DNA of 64,000 nucleotides from assembly GCA_038131595.1 (NCBI GenBank), contig JAYPPR010000008.1, positions 372,001 through 436,000 on the forward strand, given 5' to 3'. The notes beneath the pieces were generated by a model that was given only the letters and a program-made list of their open reading frames with translations, did not search any database and was not told the DNA's origin. A program made the position numbers and the translations under genes. The number at the start of each line of letters is the position of its first letter. The first letter of the stretch is position 1. Positions 1 through 7,821 of this stretch are shown in pieces. The stretch is from UBA9926 sp038131595 (GTDB taxonomy: Bacteria > Pseudomonadota > Gammaproteobacteria > Pseudomonadales > Azotimanducaceae).

Positions 1-385
1 GTAGCGCCTCGTTGTACTCGAAGTCATCTAGCGCGACTAGGTGCCCTTTTTGTTTGGCACGCTTCAAGCTCTCAAGAAGCGCGTCGGTCACCTCAACATC
101 CTCAAGCACCTCGATCACACATCGAGCCGGTTCGATGGGAATTTCCATCTCGAGCAATCTCGGAGTGAAATTAATAAACGCCTTGTGGTCACCGATCACG
201 TCGTCGATGGACAAATTCATAAAGGCATTTTCAAGTACCGCGGACGTTGCGAAATCGCCATCCACCACATCGGCGCGCTCGGGGTTCACCTCGCGAAACA
301 GTAATTCATAGGCCACGACCTTGGTGTTTCGGTCGAATATGGGCTGACGAGCCAGTAGCAGTTGACTGGACTGATCGCTACTCAA
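1..385 (-). CDS. EAL/HDOD (YuxH-like) signalling protein, 5' part only
   Basis: The gene is cut by the window edge and shows its first 128 codons. The translation opens with an LLARQPIFDRNTKVVAYELL-type stretch, typical of the N-terminal EAL-like half of YuxH-family proteins. It later has the LVALDDFEYNEAL segment that corresponds to the EAL-domain beta-strand with the metal-site DD/DF. In the family an EAL-like N-terminus is followed by an HDOD domain; that second half lies outside the window. I placed the start at a TTG (383-385) because a GAGGG ribosome binding site lies 7 bases upstream and no ATG or GTG is nearby. Many family members are catalytically degenerate for c-di-GMP, so enzymatic activity is not implied. 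The family assignment is fairly sure; the output is unknown. Confidence 0.78.
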   Translation of the reverse strand, partial: MSSDQSSQLLLARQPIFDRNTKVVAYELLFREVNPERADVVDGDFATSAVLENAFMNLSIDDVIGDHKAFINFTPRLLEMEIPIEPARCVIEVLEDVEVTDALLESLKRAKQKGHLVALDDFEYNEAL

Positions 386-1324
386 AGCAACTCCCTCTTT
401 TGGCTCGATCCGCAAATGCGATGGTTTCGGTTAATGGCCATTTGTGACACGGGCAGTGACACGGGGCAAGCAGGACGCTCACATGCGCCCGGTGTTCCCC
501 GAATTTTACACCAATTCGTCACCGATAAGGCTAGCGGTCAGTATGGTAGAGCAACTTCGTGCCGCCGTTTCGGGTGACGCCAAAGGCTTTTTTTACCACC
601 GAAAATAACGACTCTGATTACCTGCAGGAGGGCAATCGCCCTAAGGGGACCCCCAGCGGGCCTTTTGGGGAGGGGGAGGGATGAGCCCGCTGGGGAGGAT
701 ATCGAACGGTTTAGGGGGGGATCCGTACGACTCCGCAATCTGGCTGCCGTGCAGCACGTTTGCATCCACCCCTTCTTTAGCAACCCATGTGCCAACTCCT
801 CAAAAATGCTTACATGCACAACGATCGCAATTGGGCCTTGAATGAAGATTTCTTTATCTTATTGTTTTATATTGATTTTTATCTCTTTCTCGTTCAGCGA
901 GCCTACTTTTCAAAAAAAATTTCACTCTTCGGCAATTGCTGAGCAACCCAATAGAGAGCCTAGCTGCGGCTTTGACAACAGTTTTCAGCAGGCCTGATGC
1001 ACGGATTCGGACCTGGTGCACCAAGGTTGAACATTAACCCCTTCTTGGCGACTTAATCGTAGGGGTTTACACCTGACCAGAGTTGAGAAGTAAAGAACAC
1101 TGATTTGAGAACCGTACGATGAGAATCTAACAGCTTCTCACAAGCTCAAATCTTGACGCGCGAACTGGGTGCCATCGGGAGGACCAAAGAAAAGCTTCGA
1201 GTGAATCTCAATCATCCATTAAATCGGACGCAAAAAAACAGAAAGCGAGGATGTTAATCCGAACGACAGCCAGCGAGTAACAGCCTGGTCGGTTGTGCTC
1301 CTCGAACCCAAGATCGGACGTGAC
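386..1324. other. Long non-coding stretch between YuxH-like gene and queA
   Basis: I see no convincing gene here. The longest frame (538-819, minus) has no ribosome binding site and no recognisable composition. The stretch contains a strong G-rich hairpin (651-695, listed separately), a run of eight G at 714-721, an AT-rich patch near 845-925, and a perfect 10-bp palindrome TGGTGCACCA near 1013-1022. Both flanking genes are on the minus strand. The part next to 385 must therefore hold the YuxH-like promoter, and the part next to 1325 is downstream of queA. Confidence 0.5.
651..695. other. Perfect inverted repeat with G-run loop
   Basis: The arms CCCCAGCGGGC (651-661) and GCCCGCTGGGG (685-695) are perfect 11-bp complements around a 23-nt loop. 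The loop carries the runs GGGG, GGGGG and GGG, and the right arm ends in GGGG, so four G-runs lie within about 30 bases. The same stretch could form either a GC-rich hairpin or a G-quadruplex on the plus strand. It is not followed by a T-run in either direction, so it is not a canonical intrinsic terminator. Its role is unknown. Confidence 0.6.
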
Positions 1325-2344
1325 TCATATAATCAGCATCGCATCGCCGTAACTAAAAAACCGATATTCCTCCGCAACAGCCTGCTGATAGGCTTCTTGG
1401 ATCAGTTCCGTTCCGGCAAGCGCGCTGACCAACATCAGCAGTGTCGAGCCAGGCAAATGAAAATTCGTGACTACTGCATCAATCAACTGAAACTGAAATC
1501 CAGGGTAGATGAATATCTGCGTGTCACCAGACTGAGCCGTCAGTTCCCCACCAACGCACGCGCTCTCCAGCGTCCGGACCGAGGTGGTGCCAACGGCAAC
1601 AAGCCTCCCGCCATCGTGCTTATTCTTGTTAATCGCAAGAGCAGCCTCCTCACCGACCTCAAACCATTCCTTGTGCATTTGGTGATCTGCAATTGATTCA
1701 ACCTGCACGGGCTGGAAGGTACCCGCCCCAACGTGCAAAGTCACATGGCATGAGCGTACGCCCTGATCTTCTAACTGCGTCAACAGCGCATGATCAAAGT
1801 GTAATCCGGCAGTGGGCGCGGCGACGGCGCCCGGCCGTTTTCCATACACCGTTTGATATCTTGCCCGATCCTCTGTTGCGTCTGGCCGCTTGATATAGGG
1901 TGGCAACGGCATGTGCCCATATTCCTCTGCAATCTCTGCAGGGTCTTCATCCATAAACTCCAGCTCAAAGAATCGGTCCTCACGGGCGACGATTTCGCAG
2001 CGCACGCGTCTTTCAGTGAGTAAAAGTTGGGCGCCGAGCGACGGCGATCGATTCGCGCGTATCTGAGCGAGGACTCTCCGAGATGAAAGCACCCGCTCAA
2101 ACAATACCTCGACTTTGCCGCCTGATTCCTTTTGACCGAACAACCTCGCCGGGATGACACGCGTGTCGTTGAATACGAGCAAGTCGTCGGAGGTCAGCAA
2201 CGAAGGTAAATCCACAAAGTGTTGATGCTGAATCGTTTGTTGCTGACGATCGATCACCATCAACCGGGCGTCTGATCGATTGGCAGGCGGCGATTGCGCG
2301 ATGAGGCGCTCGGGTAAGTCGAATTCAAAATCGCTTTTTTTCAC
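1325..2344 (-). CDS. queA: S-adenosylmethionine:tRNA ribosyltransferase-isomerase QueA
   Basis: QueA transfers and rearranges the ribosyl part of S-adenosylmethionine onto 7-aminomethyl-7-deazaguanine in tRNA, giving epoxyqueuosine at the wobble position. The protein (339 residues) starts with the family's DFEFDLPERLIAQSP segment and has LLVFNDTRVIPARLFG, the GAVAAPTAGLHFD core and the C-terminal NFHLPGSTLLMLVSA block. I chose a GTG start at 2342-2344 because GGAG lies 6 bases upstream; the in-frame ATG farther upstream would add 16 residues the family lacks. Length is normal (about 340-356). queA is often followed by tgt, but here downstream sequence is non-coding, so the usual queA-tgt-yajC order is broken. 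Confidence 0.95.
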   Translation of the reverse strand: MKKSDFEFDLPERLIAQSPPANRSDARLMVIDRQQQTIQHQHFVDLPSLLTSDDLLVFNDTRVIPARLFGQKESGGKVEVLFERVLSSRRVLAQIRANRSPSLGAQLLLTERRVRCEIVAREDRFFELEFMDEDPAEIAEEYGHMPLPPYIKRPDATEDRARYQTVYGKRPGAVAAPTAGLHFDHALLTQLEDQGVRSCHVTLHVGAGTFQPVQVESIADHQMHKEWFEVGEEAALAINKNKHDGGRLVAVGTTSVRTLESACVGGELTAQSGDTQIFIYPGFQFQLIDAVVTNFHLPGSTLLMLVSALAGTELIQEAYQQAVAEEYRFFSYGDAMLII

Positions 2345-2665
2345 GCTTGTCTCCACTCGACCCGCTAACCCTACCGCGCAGGCTATTAACAACCTGCAGC
2401 TTTGCCGCCAACATCGTCTTCGCCTTCAAAATCTAAAGACTCTACGACGTACTGGCGTATGAGCATTATAAACGCAGCGATGCAGCGCACGGACTTTCTC
2501 TTCGACACGGAGTTTCAGAGCGCAAGCACAACAGATAACGATCAAAACTCGCACAACAGTCAGTCACGTGGAGGCGCTGCCCCGCCGCTCCACGCGCTCC
2601 TAGATTGTTTTAATTCTTTGCGATTTCAATCGTGAAAACGTCTGTTATACTCGCCATTCTCTTGT
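2345..2665. other. Divergent intergenic region, queA and tRNA-Leu promoters
   Basis: This 321-bp gap separates divergently read queA and tRNA-Leu. Apart from the tRNA promoter near 2624-2651, I see only short spurious frames and no stable repeat. Confidence 0.4.
2624..2651 (+). promoter_or_regulatory. Likely sigma70 promoter of tRNA-Leu
   Basis: A TATACT -10 box (2646-2651) has an upstream TG one base away, giving an extended -10. A weak -35 (TTTCAA, 2624-2629) sits 16 bases upstream. Transcription would begin around 2658, a few bases before the mature tRNA at 2666. The discriminator is GC-containing (CGCC), as in growth-rate-regulated stable RNA promoters. The match is by eye. Confidence 0.5.
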
Positions 2666-2752
2666 GCCGGGGTGGCGGAACTGGTAGACGCGCCGGATTC
2701 AAAATCCGGTTCCTTCACGGGAGTGCCGGTTCGATTCCGGCCCTCGGTACCA
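2666..2752 (+). tRNA. tRNA-Leu (anticodon CAA)
   Basis: This is an 87-nt class II tRNA with an encoded CCA. The anticodon stem CCGGA/TCCGG encloses the loop TTCAAAA, giving anticodon CAA, which reads UUG. The D-arm (GGCGGAACTGGTAGACGC), a long variable arm and the T-arm GGTTCGATTCC are all present. The acceptor is GCCGGGG with CCTCGGT, so the terminal pair is G1-U72 rather than G-C, and there is a second G-U at position 5-68. No intrinsic terminator is evident after it. Confidence 0.95.
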
Positions 2753-3043
2753 AGTTTTACTCAATCGCTGAGTTCTTTCCACAAGAGCAGCGAAGCTAGG
2801 ATTTTCCGACCTATTTCCTTACCGCCTTCCTGACGGTGTTGCTCATTAGCATGCCCACTTAAAGCTTTCATTCGCCGAGCCACTTTGAGTGAACAAACAT
2901 CTGTGCAACATGATAAGTGTCTCCGCAGACTCTTAAGCATAAATATAAGATCAGTGGAGCAAAGAAATTCAAAGGCAGCCGGCACGGCTGCCATAAACGC
3001 CCAAAGTCGCTTTTCTTCAATCTCACAGGATCAGTTGTTAGGT

Positions 3044-3322
3044 CTAGCCAGCGCCCTGTTTGAGTTCCGCCTCAGTCATATAATGCGCCGCTAGTTCTCG
3101 CCAGTTGATTGAATCCATGTCGATCATGTCAGCGAACATTGGCGGAACCTCGGCATCCACGAACATGCCCCAGATACACTGCTCTATGTAGAAAGCCATG
3201 TTCTGTTGGCCCTCGTTTGCGATCTGTTGGAAGTAACTACCCATCCACGAGTTGATGACCCAAGTCTCACGATTGGACCATCCTCTGTATCCATCAAACC
3301 CTTTATAGGTACTAACTGTCAT
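3044..3322 (-). CDS. Small WSNRETW-motif protein of unknown function
   Basis: A 92-residue cytosolic protein. It holds the motif WSNRETWVINSWM near the N-terminus and INWRELAAHYM near the C-terminus. This pairing recurs in small uncharacterised proteins mostly seen on phages, plasmids and integrated elements; no biochemical function is known to me. Its start overlaps the stop of the preceding gene by 4 bases (ATGA at 3319-3322), so the two are translated as a coupled pair. It lies just downstream of a tRNA-Leu gene, a common integration site, but I found no integrase or duplicated tRNA end nearby. Confidence 0.65.
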   Translation of the reverse strand: MTVSTYKGFDGYRGWSNRETWVINSWMGSYFQQIANEGQQNMAFYIEQCIWGMFVDAEVPPMFADMIDMDSINWRELAAHYMTEAELKQGAG

Positions 3323-3930
3323 TGCTCTCGCCCCTCAGCTTTGGCCATGGCTTGGCTGAAATGGCTAAAGTTCATGGCGAACTGATACGTCGTCGATGGA
3401 TACACGGCATGGTGACACGCCACTTGAATCTCCGATCTCCTGGATACCGCAAGGATTACCTCTGATCTGCCTCTTCTATCCAGCCAGAAGTTGTCGGCCC
3501 CCTCGCGCTGGTAAAATTGCACAGGAAGCGATGCTTTTTCGTCCTGCTTTACCTGACAGTCGAGTGTATTGATGGAATCCGAATAAACCCCAGTCACAGG
3601 CTGGTTGTTGGGGTGCTCGTAAAGCCGAAACCACGGTGTCCTGGAGCCAGCATCAACAAACATCTTTGCTGTTAAAACGGACCCTGTCGATACAGGGTTC
3701 GAGAATGTTCCAATTGTGGTCAAGGAAACGTAGCCACTTGAGGTCTGATCACCAACCTCGTCAAGGTAGTAGCCAGTGCTCCACGCGCCCATTGATGGCG
3801 TGACTGTATTCAAACTGACTGGACTAGGGGATTCAGTGGGGGATGTAAGGTTTGCTTGATTGACTGTGCTTGTTCCATTGATTGCAATGTAAACAAGACA
3901 GCACATGAGAAGCGCAAGAGACTTCAACAT
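3319..3930 (-). CDS. Secreted protein of unknown function
   Basis: A 203-residue protein I do not recognise. It begins with a signal peptide (MLKSLALLMCCLVYIAING), followed by a Ser/Thr/Pro-rich stretch to about residue 45 and then a beta-rich body with one YVSLTTIGTFSNP segment. The mature part has two cysteines near DCQVKQDE and VACHHAV, which could form a periplasmic disulfide. I chose the ATG at 3928-3930 because GGAG lies 6 bases upstream; an in-frame ATG four codons earlier has no such site. It is coupled to the downstream WSNRETW gene by a 4-base overlap, implying shared expression. Function is unknown; periplasmic or surface location is inferred. Confidence 0.6.
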   Translation of the reverse strand: MLKSLALLMCCLVYIAINGTSTVNQANLTSPTESPSPVSLNTVTPSMGAWSTGYYLDEVGDQTSSGYVSLTTIGTFSNPVSTGSVLTAKMFVDAGSRTPWFRLYEHPNNQPVTGVYSDSINTLDCQVKQDEKASLPVQFYQREGADNFWLDRRGRSEVILAVSRRSEIQVACHHAVYPSTTYQFAMNFSHFSQAMAKAEGREQ

Positions 3931-4456
3931 AGGGATCTCCATTGGTTTTTAGAGTTTGTCGGGTTGTGACTTGCGGTGATGTACCGATGTGCCACTTCCC
4001 TTGCCCAAAGCTTTTGGCCGTGAGCGCAGCGCATTATCCCCCATTTCTGAATATATTCAACTTTGGGAGCACACCTAGCTCCGACTAGCAGACACGTTAC
4101 AAACGAGCCAATCGCTTGGGCGTGGGGCATGCAGGGGTCGTTTTTGGAATGGTGTATTGGCTCGCAAGCGCTTGACCATTGCAGAGGGTCGACCAAGTTA
4201 TAGCCGCGCGTGATGATTGAGGCAGAACTCGACTGTTGCAGCGCTTAGGCTGCTCGTCGATCAACACGCAAACCAGCCAGACGCTGCATTACTACCGACG
4301 GAGGTCGAACAGAGTTCCAGTATTGCTCAAGATCTCAACTGCATCTTCTTGTCGTCGAAATTCGCTACAAGTGTGTATGTCCTTGCCAGATGCCAGAAGT
4401 TCGCGGGCTGCCGAAAATCCGGTTACAGTCGGGGAAATCATCAAGGAATCCAATCA
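3931..4456. other. Intergenic region between divergent accessory genes
   Basis: About 526 bases with no gene I can support. The frame 3924-4196 (minus) has no domain and no ribosome binding site. The plus-strand frame that extends upstream of the nitroreductase lacks conserved sequence. Promoters for both flanking transcription units should lie here. Confidence 0.35.
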
Positions 4457-5074
4457 ATGCTCAATTCTGACTTTACGCTCAGTCAAGCCATGTACGAGTG
4501 TCGGGCCATGCGGCGACTCAAAGCAGATCCTGTCAGTGACGAAGTCTTGATCGATCTCATTGACGCCGCAAACCAGGCAGCCAGTGGCAGCAACGCCCAA
4601 ATGGCGAGGTGGATTGTAGTGAAGGATCCAGAGCAAAAGAGAAAACTTGCCGATCTCAACCGGCTTCACGGAGAACCCTATATCGCAGCAGACAGGGCGA
4701 ACCCGAGAGACGACAAACAACGCCGATTACTCGACGCGGTCATCTGGCAGATGGACCACATGCATGAGATACCTGCGCTCATTGTTGCCTGTTATGACTA
4801 TGAAACCAGAGTTGACGGGCCCGAGATTTACCGGAAAGCGGGATCAGTTTGGCCAGGAATTCAGAATCTATTGTTAACCGCTCGCGCCATGGGCCTTGGG
4901 GCGACACCGACGACTTTGGCACTACGCGACCAAGATATGGTCCGAGATGCTCTTGGGCTTCCGGAAAGTTTTGCAGCGCTGTGTTTGCTTCCCGTTGGCT
5001 ATCCCATGGGACGATTTGGGCCTGTGACGCGCAAACCAGTTGAGACCATTATGCGTTTTGACCGGTGGTCATAA
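4457..5074 (+). CDS. Nitroreductase family protein
   Basis: A 205-residue FMN-dependent oxidoreductase of the nitroreductase fold. The N-terminal YECRAMRRLKADPVSDEVL segment matches the family's first FMN-phosphate-binding arginines (R-x-x-R-x-F/L-x). AANQAASGSNAQMARWIVV is the following FMN-binding loop with the N-x-Q-x-W pattern. The C-terminal part has GIQNLLLTARAMGLGATPTT, the second conserved block, with a leading N-L-L-L-x-A-x-x-x-G-L-G signature. These enzymes are homodimers that reduce nitro-aromatics, quinones or enones with NAD(P)H; the natural substrate cannot be told. The ATG at 4457 has AAGGA nearby and fits the family start. The open frame continues upstream without conserved content. 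It is monocistronic. Confidence 0.88.
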   Translation: MLNSDFTLSQAMYECRAMRRLKADPVSDEVLIDLIDAANQAASGSNAQMARWIVVKDPEQKRKLADLNRLHGEPYIAADRANPRDDKQRRLLDAVIWQMDHMHEIPALIVACYDYETRVDGPEIYRKAGSVWPGIQNLLLTARAMGLGATPTTLALRDQDMVRDALGLPESFAALCLLPVGYPMGRFGPVTRKPVETIMRFDRWS

Positions 5075-5275
5075 TGTCTCGCTTGGGCTTACCGAGTGAC
5101 GCCAGAACACTGTAAAGCAACGATGCCATAGTGGCCTGATGGAAAAGGTGACGAACATCAACTGACTGACGTAGACAGAGGGTTTAACAATCCCGACCAC
5201 CACAGCTCCCCCACTAATGAACGGTCAACTGTGAGCATCACGTCCAGGTCGAACCCTTGTCATGTTGAACGACGC

Positions 5276-5824
5276 TTACTGATCAATCTGATGAAAGTAC
5301 GGTTCTAGGGCGGCGCCGAGGCCCTTGCTATTGAGGGGTTTGGTAAGCACATCAGCAAAGCCTGCCTGAAGGAAAACTTCCCGTGCGGCCTCGTCAGCGT
5401 TCGCAGTAAAAGCAATGACAGGTAACGATAAGTCTCTTTGAATCCACTCGAGCAATTCGAGCCCTGTATGTTCGGGCATTTGGATATCGGTAATCACAAG
5501 ATCGAACACATGACGTTTTACTAGATCGAATCCAATCTTTGCTGATTCTGCCATCGTCAAATCGACCGGCATTTTCGCAAGCATCGCCTTCATCACCACC
5601 CTATTGAGCGATGTATCTTCAACATACAGAATCCGAAGCAACCCTGCTTGCGAGTCATCTGCCGTTGACTCCTCTTTGATCACCGATTCTTCAACTAACC
5701 GATCGCTTAAAGGCTCGCCCTTGGCTGCTTCTGATTGTTGAACCTTTGCCTCGTCTGCGAGTTCTGTGGAGGCCTCCCCCGCAGTCTCTTCTGCAACCTT
5801 CTCAGTCTCGATGCCAGCCAACAT
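5276..5824 (-). CDS. Stand-alone response regulator receiver with acidic N-terminal tail
   Basis: A 182-residue protein. The first ~60 residues are a low-complexity Glu/Ala-rich tail. A single receiver domain follows (about 63-182) with the acidic pocket ED at 69-70, phospho-acceptor Asp113 in VITDIQMPEHTG, the conserved T/A in AFTANAD and Lys in LTKPL. No DNA-binding or enzymatic output domain exists. Its start codon overlaps the stop of the kinase gene by one base (TAATG at 5822-5826). This looks like a hybrid kinase split into two chains, or a shuttle receiver for that kinase. It is the last gene of the barrel/PstS-like/kinase/receiver operon. The domain call is sure; the cellular output is unknown. 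Confidence 0.9.
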   Translation of the reverse strand: MLAGIETEKVAEETAGEASTELADEAKVQQSEAAKGEPLSDRLVEESVIKEESTADDSQAGLLRILYVEDTSLNRVVMKAMLAKMPVDLTMAESAKIGFDLVKRHVFDLVITDIQMPEHTGLELLEWIQRDLSLPVIAFTANADEAAREVFLQAGFADVLTKPLNSKGLGAALEPYFHQIDQ

Positions 5825-7359
5825 TAAGTCATCCGGCTGCTCATCTCGCTTCTCAGCCTCTTGGGAAGTGCTGGAGGGGATTCTGCGGCCTCACGCGTTT
5901 GCACGAATTGCAGCCCAAAGGTAAACCGCGACCCTTCACCAAGCGTCGATTGAATGTCCAGCCGACTATCTAAGGCATTCAAAATACGATTGACAATGCC
6001 GATACCGAGGCCAGTCCCCGTCTGGTAGCCCGTAGAGAACTGCTGCTCTCGGGAAAAAGGCTCATGGATCTTCTCGAGAAAGGACTCGCTCATACCGATG
6101 CCCGTGTCCTTAACCGTGACATCCAGCCGTCCACCATGCTCGCTTTCCTCGAAATCGAACATCACTTTCACTTCGCCCTGTTCGGTATATTTACGGGCAT
6201 TGCTTAGAAGATTATTCAGCACCTGCATGAGTTTGGCCTCATCACCAAGCACCGACCGACGCGTTTCCCCAAATTTCTCGACTTCAAATCGCACAGGCGT
6301 GTCACGAAACATCACTTGACCAATCCGATCGATTCGATCGATTAGATCGCTCAGCGAGAACCAACCAAGTTCAAGTTCAATCCCCTTAACCTCTGCTTTT
6401 TGAAATTCCAAAAGCTGATTGATGAGATCCAGCAATGCCTCTGACGACTCAATGCCTATTCCAACGAAACCACGAATGTCAGGATCATCTGCTTGTGTGG
6501 ACATAGAGACCAAGTCGAGAGACGCGATGATGCTATGAAGGGGCGTGCGCAACTCATGCGATACGTTGGCAATGAATTCATCCTTGGCCGCAAGCGCGCG
6601 CTCAAGGTCTTCGGTCCTCTCTTCAACCTTGGATTCTAGACTCGCCAATAACTGCCGATTGTCCTCGGCTCGAGCAGCCAATTGATCGCGAAGGTCGTCA
6701 AGGACACCGGTCAACTGTTGCAACTCATCCTTCGCGTGCACTGAATCACTTTGATCTGTCGCTTTGTCATTCGCCGAATCTTGCGTTGCTCCTATGTTGA
6801 CGGCCGTGCTGATCGCTTCCTGAACGGGCCGAATCACCCGACGACTGACGGTAAAAAAAAGGAGCAATTGCGTAATCAGCAGTGCGCCGAACACCGCGTA
6901 CAACGGAAGATTGATATCGCGGAGCCTCGCTTCGAACGCGCGCTTTTCATAGCCGGCGAGCACCACACCGCTCGCACCTTCGCTCGTAAAGTCAACTTCT
7001 GAAAAAAACAGACGACCAGCGCTCAAGTCATCAACAATGCGCTCCGCGTGAGACTCAGGGAACACCGCAAACGGGGCTTCGCTGGACCGGTCGCCAAGGT
7101 AAATAGCCACAACCGAAATCCCGCTTGCTTGGCCTAGGTAGTCATTAATATCCGATAGAAGATTGAGCCGTTCGAGTTCTAAGGCCGCAACCACTCGAAT
7201 CGCTACTGCTTGCGCAGCGCCATCAAGCTCACCTTGGATGCTTTCAGTGAGCGACTGCTTTTGTCTCTCTGGAACGATCCATAGCAGGATCAGTGCGGTG
7301 ATCGCCGCGGCAATAATGCCCGGGAGGGTCACTCTAGTAGCGATGGAGCGGAAATTCAT
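5824..7359 (-). CDS. Membrane sensor histidine kinase
   Basis: A 511-residue inner-membrane kinase. There is a transmembrane helix at about 10-29, a periplasmic sensor region of ~120 residues, a second helix at about 152-170, then a HAMP-like linker and coiled coil to ~260. The HisKA domain has phospho-acceptor His268 in NVSHELRTP. The HATPase domain shows the N-box LNNLLSNARKYT, G1 DTGIGM and G2 GTGLGIGI boxes. The C-terminus is short and Pro/Arg rich with no receiver; the receiver is supplied by the next gene, which overlaps by one base. It is preceded by a 4-base overlap with the PstS-like gene, so the binding protein probably provides the ligand signal to the sensor domain. Confidence 0.93.
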   Translation of the reverse strand: MNFRSIATRVTLPGIIAAAITALILLWIVPERQKQSLTESIQGELDGAAQAVAIRVVAALELERLNLLSDINDYLGQASGISVVAIYLGDRSSEAPFAVFPESHAERIVDDLSAGRLFFSEVDFTSEGASGVVLAGYEKRAFEARLRDINLPLYAVFGALLITQLLLFFTVSRRVIRPVQEAISTAVNIGATQDSANDKATDQSDSVHAKDELQQLTGVLDDLRDQLAARAEDNRQLLASLESKVEERTEDLERALAAKDEFIANVSHELRTPLHSIIASLDLVSMSTQADDPDIRGFVGIGIESSEALLDLINQLLEFQKAEVKGIELELGWFSLSDLIDRIDRIGQVMFRDTPVRFEVEKFGETRRSVLGDEAKLMQVLNNLLSNARKYTEQGEVKVMFDFEESEHGGRLDVTVKDTGIGMSESFLEKIHEPFSREQQFSTGYQTGTGLGIGIVNRILNALDSRLDIQSTLGEGSRFTFGLQFVQTREAAESPPALPKRLRSEMSSRMT

Positions 7360-7817
7360 AGAGGGCTAGTGTCTACGCCTAGATTATCGATGGACTCGGA
7401 CCATATTACACCGGCAGCACCTGGCGTAGCTCTGACAAATTGAAGAATCTCCTCAGTCGAACCGAGGAATCTTGGCGGATCCGCTCGCCCGCCGAAGGCC
7501 AATCTTAACCAGTGCCGCTGGAAAGCAGATGCATCCCTTAAACCCAGTACGCTCGATAGTTCATCCAGGTCACCGGACGCTTTCGAAGGTAGAACTAAAT
7601 CGATATTGGATCCATCTTCCCAACGAACCTGACGCCCCATTAACACCGAACGAGGATCCGGGAGAGAGCGGCGCGATGCTGCCTGTGAGCCAGTCTCACT
7701 CTGATGGACAATCATGATCCATTGCCCGTCAGCCTGGGCAGTCAGGGGCGAGAGTGCCGTTGCGGCGAATGCCAGCAGGGCCAATAGGCTCAATTTTTGG
7801 ATCACAAAAAATCGCAC
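7356..7817 (-). CDS. PstS-like periplasmic binding protein (short)
   Basis: A 153-residue exported protein. A signal peptide (about residues 1-29, ending TAQADG) is followed by a compact domain. It has IMIVHQS near the start, SVLMGRQVRWEDGSNIDLVLP, FQRHWLRLAFGGRADPPRFL and a C-terminal GAAGVIWSES block. This is the pattern of the small PstS-like 'phosphate ABC transporter substrate-binding' proteins common beside sensor kinases in Gammaproteobacteria. At half the size of true PstS, it is unlikely to serve an ABC importer, and no permease is nearby. It is wedged between the barrel gene (4-base gap) and the kinase (4-base overlap), which suggests a ligand-presenting partner for the kinase. The ligand is unknown. 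Confidence 0.75.
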   Translation of the reverse strand: MRFFVIQKLSLLALLAFAATALSPLTAQADGQWIMIVHQSETGSQAASRRSLPDPRSVLMGRQVRWEDGSNIDLVLPSKASGDLDELSSVLGLRDASAFQRHWLRLAFGGRADPPRFLGSTEEILQFVRATPGAAGVIWSESIDNLGVDTSPL

Positions 7818-7821
7818 AGAC

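Noticed and set aside
538..819. 93-residue minus-strand ORF
   Set aside because: No ribosome binding site or recognisable domain, and it overlaps the G-rich hairpin.
2761..2994. 77-residue minus-strand ORF after tRNA-Leu, possible integrase remnant
   Set aside because: No integrase motif (R-H-R-Y) can be seen and there is no ribosome binding site.
2753..5275. Prophage or integrative element at tRNA-Leu
   Set aside because: No integrase, excisionase or duplicated tRNA 3' end was found.
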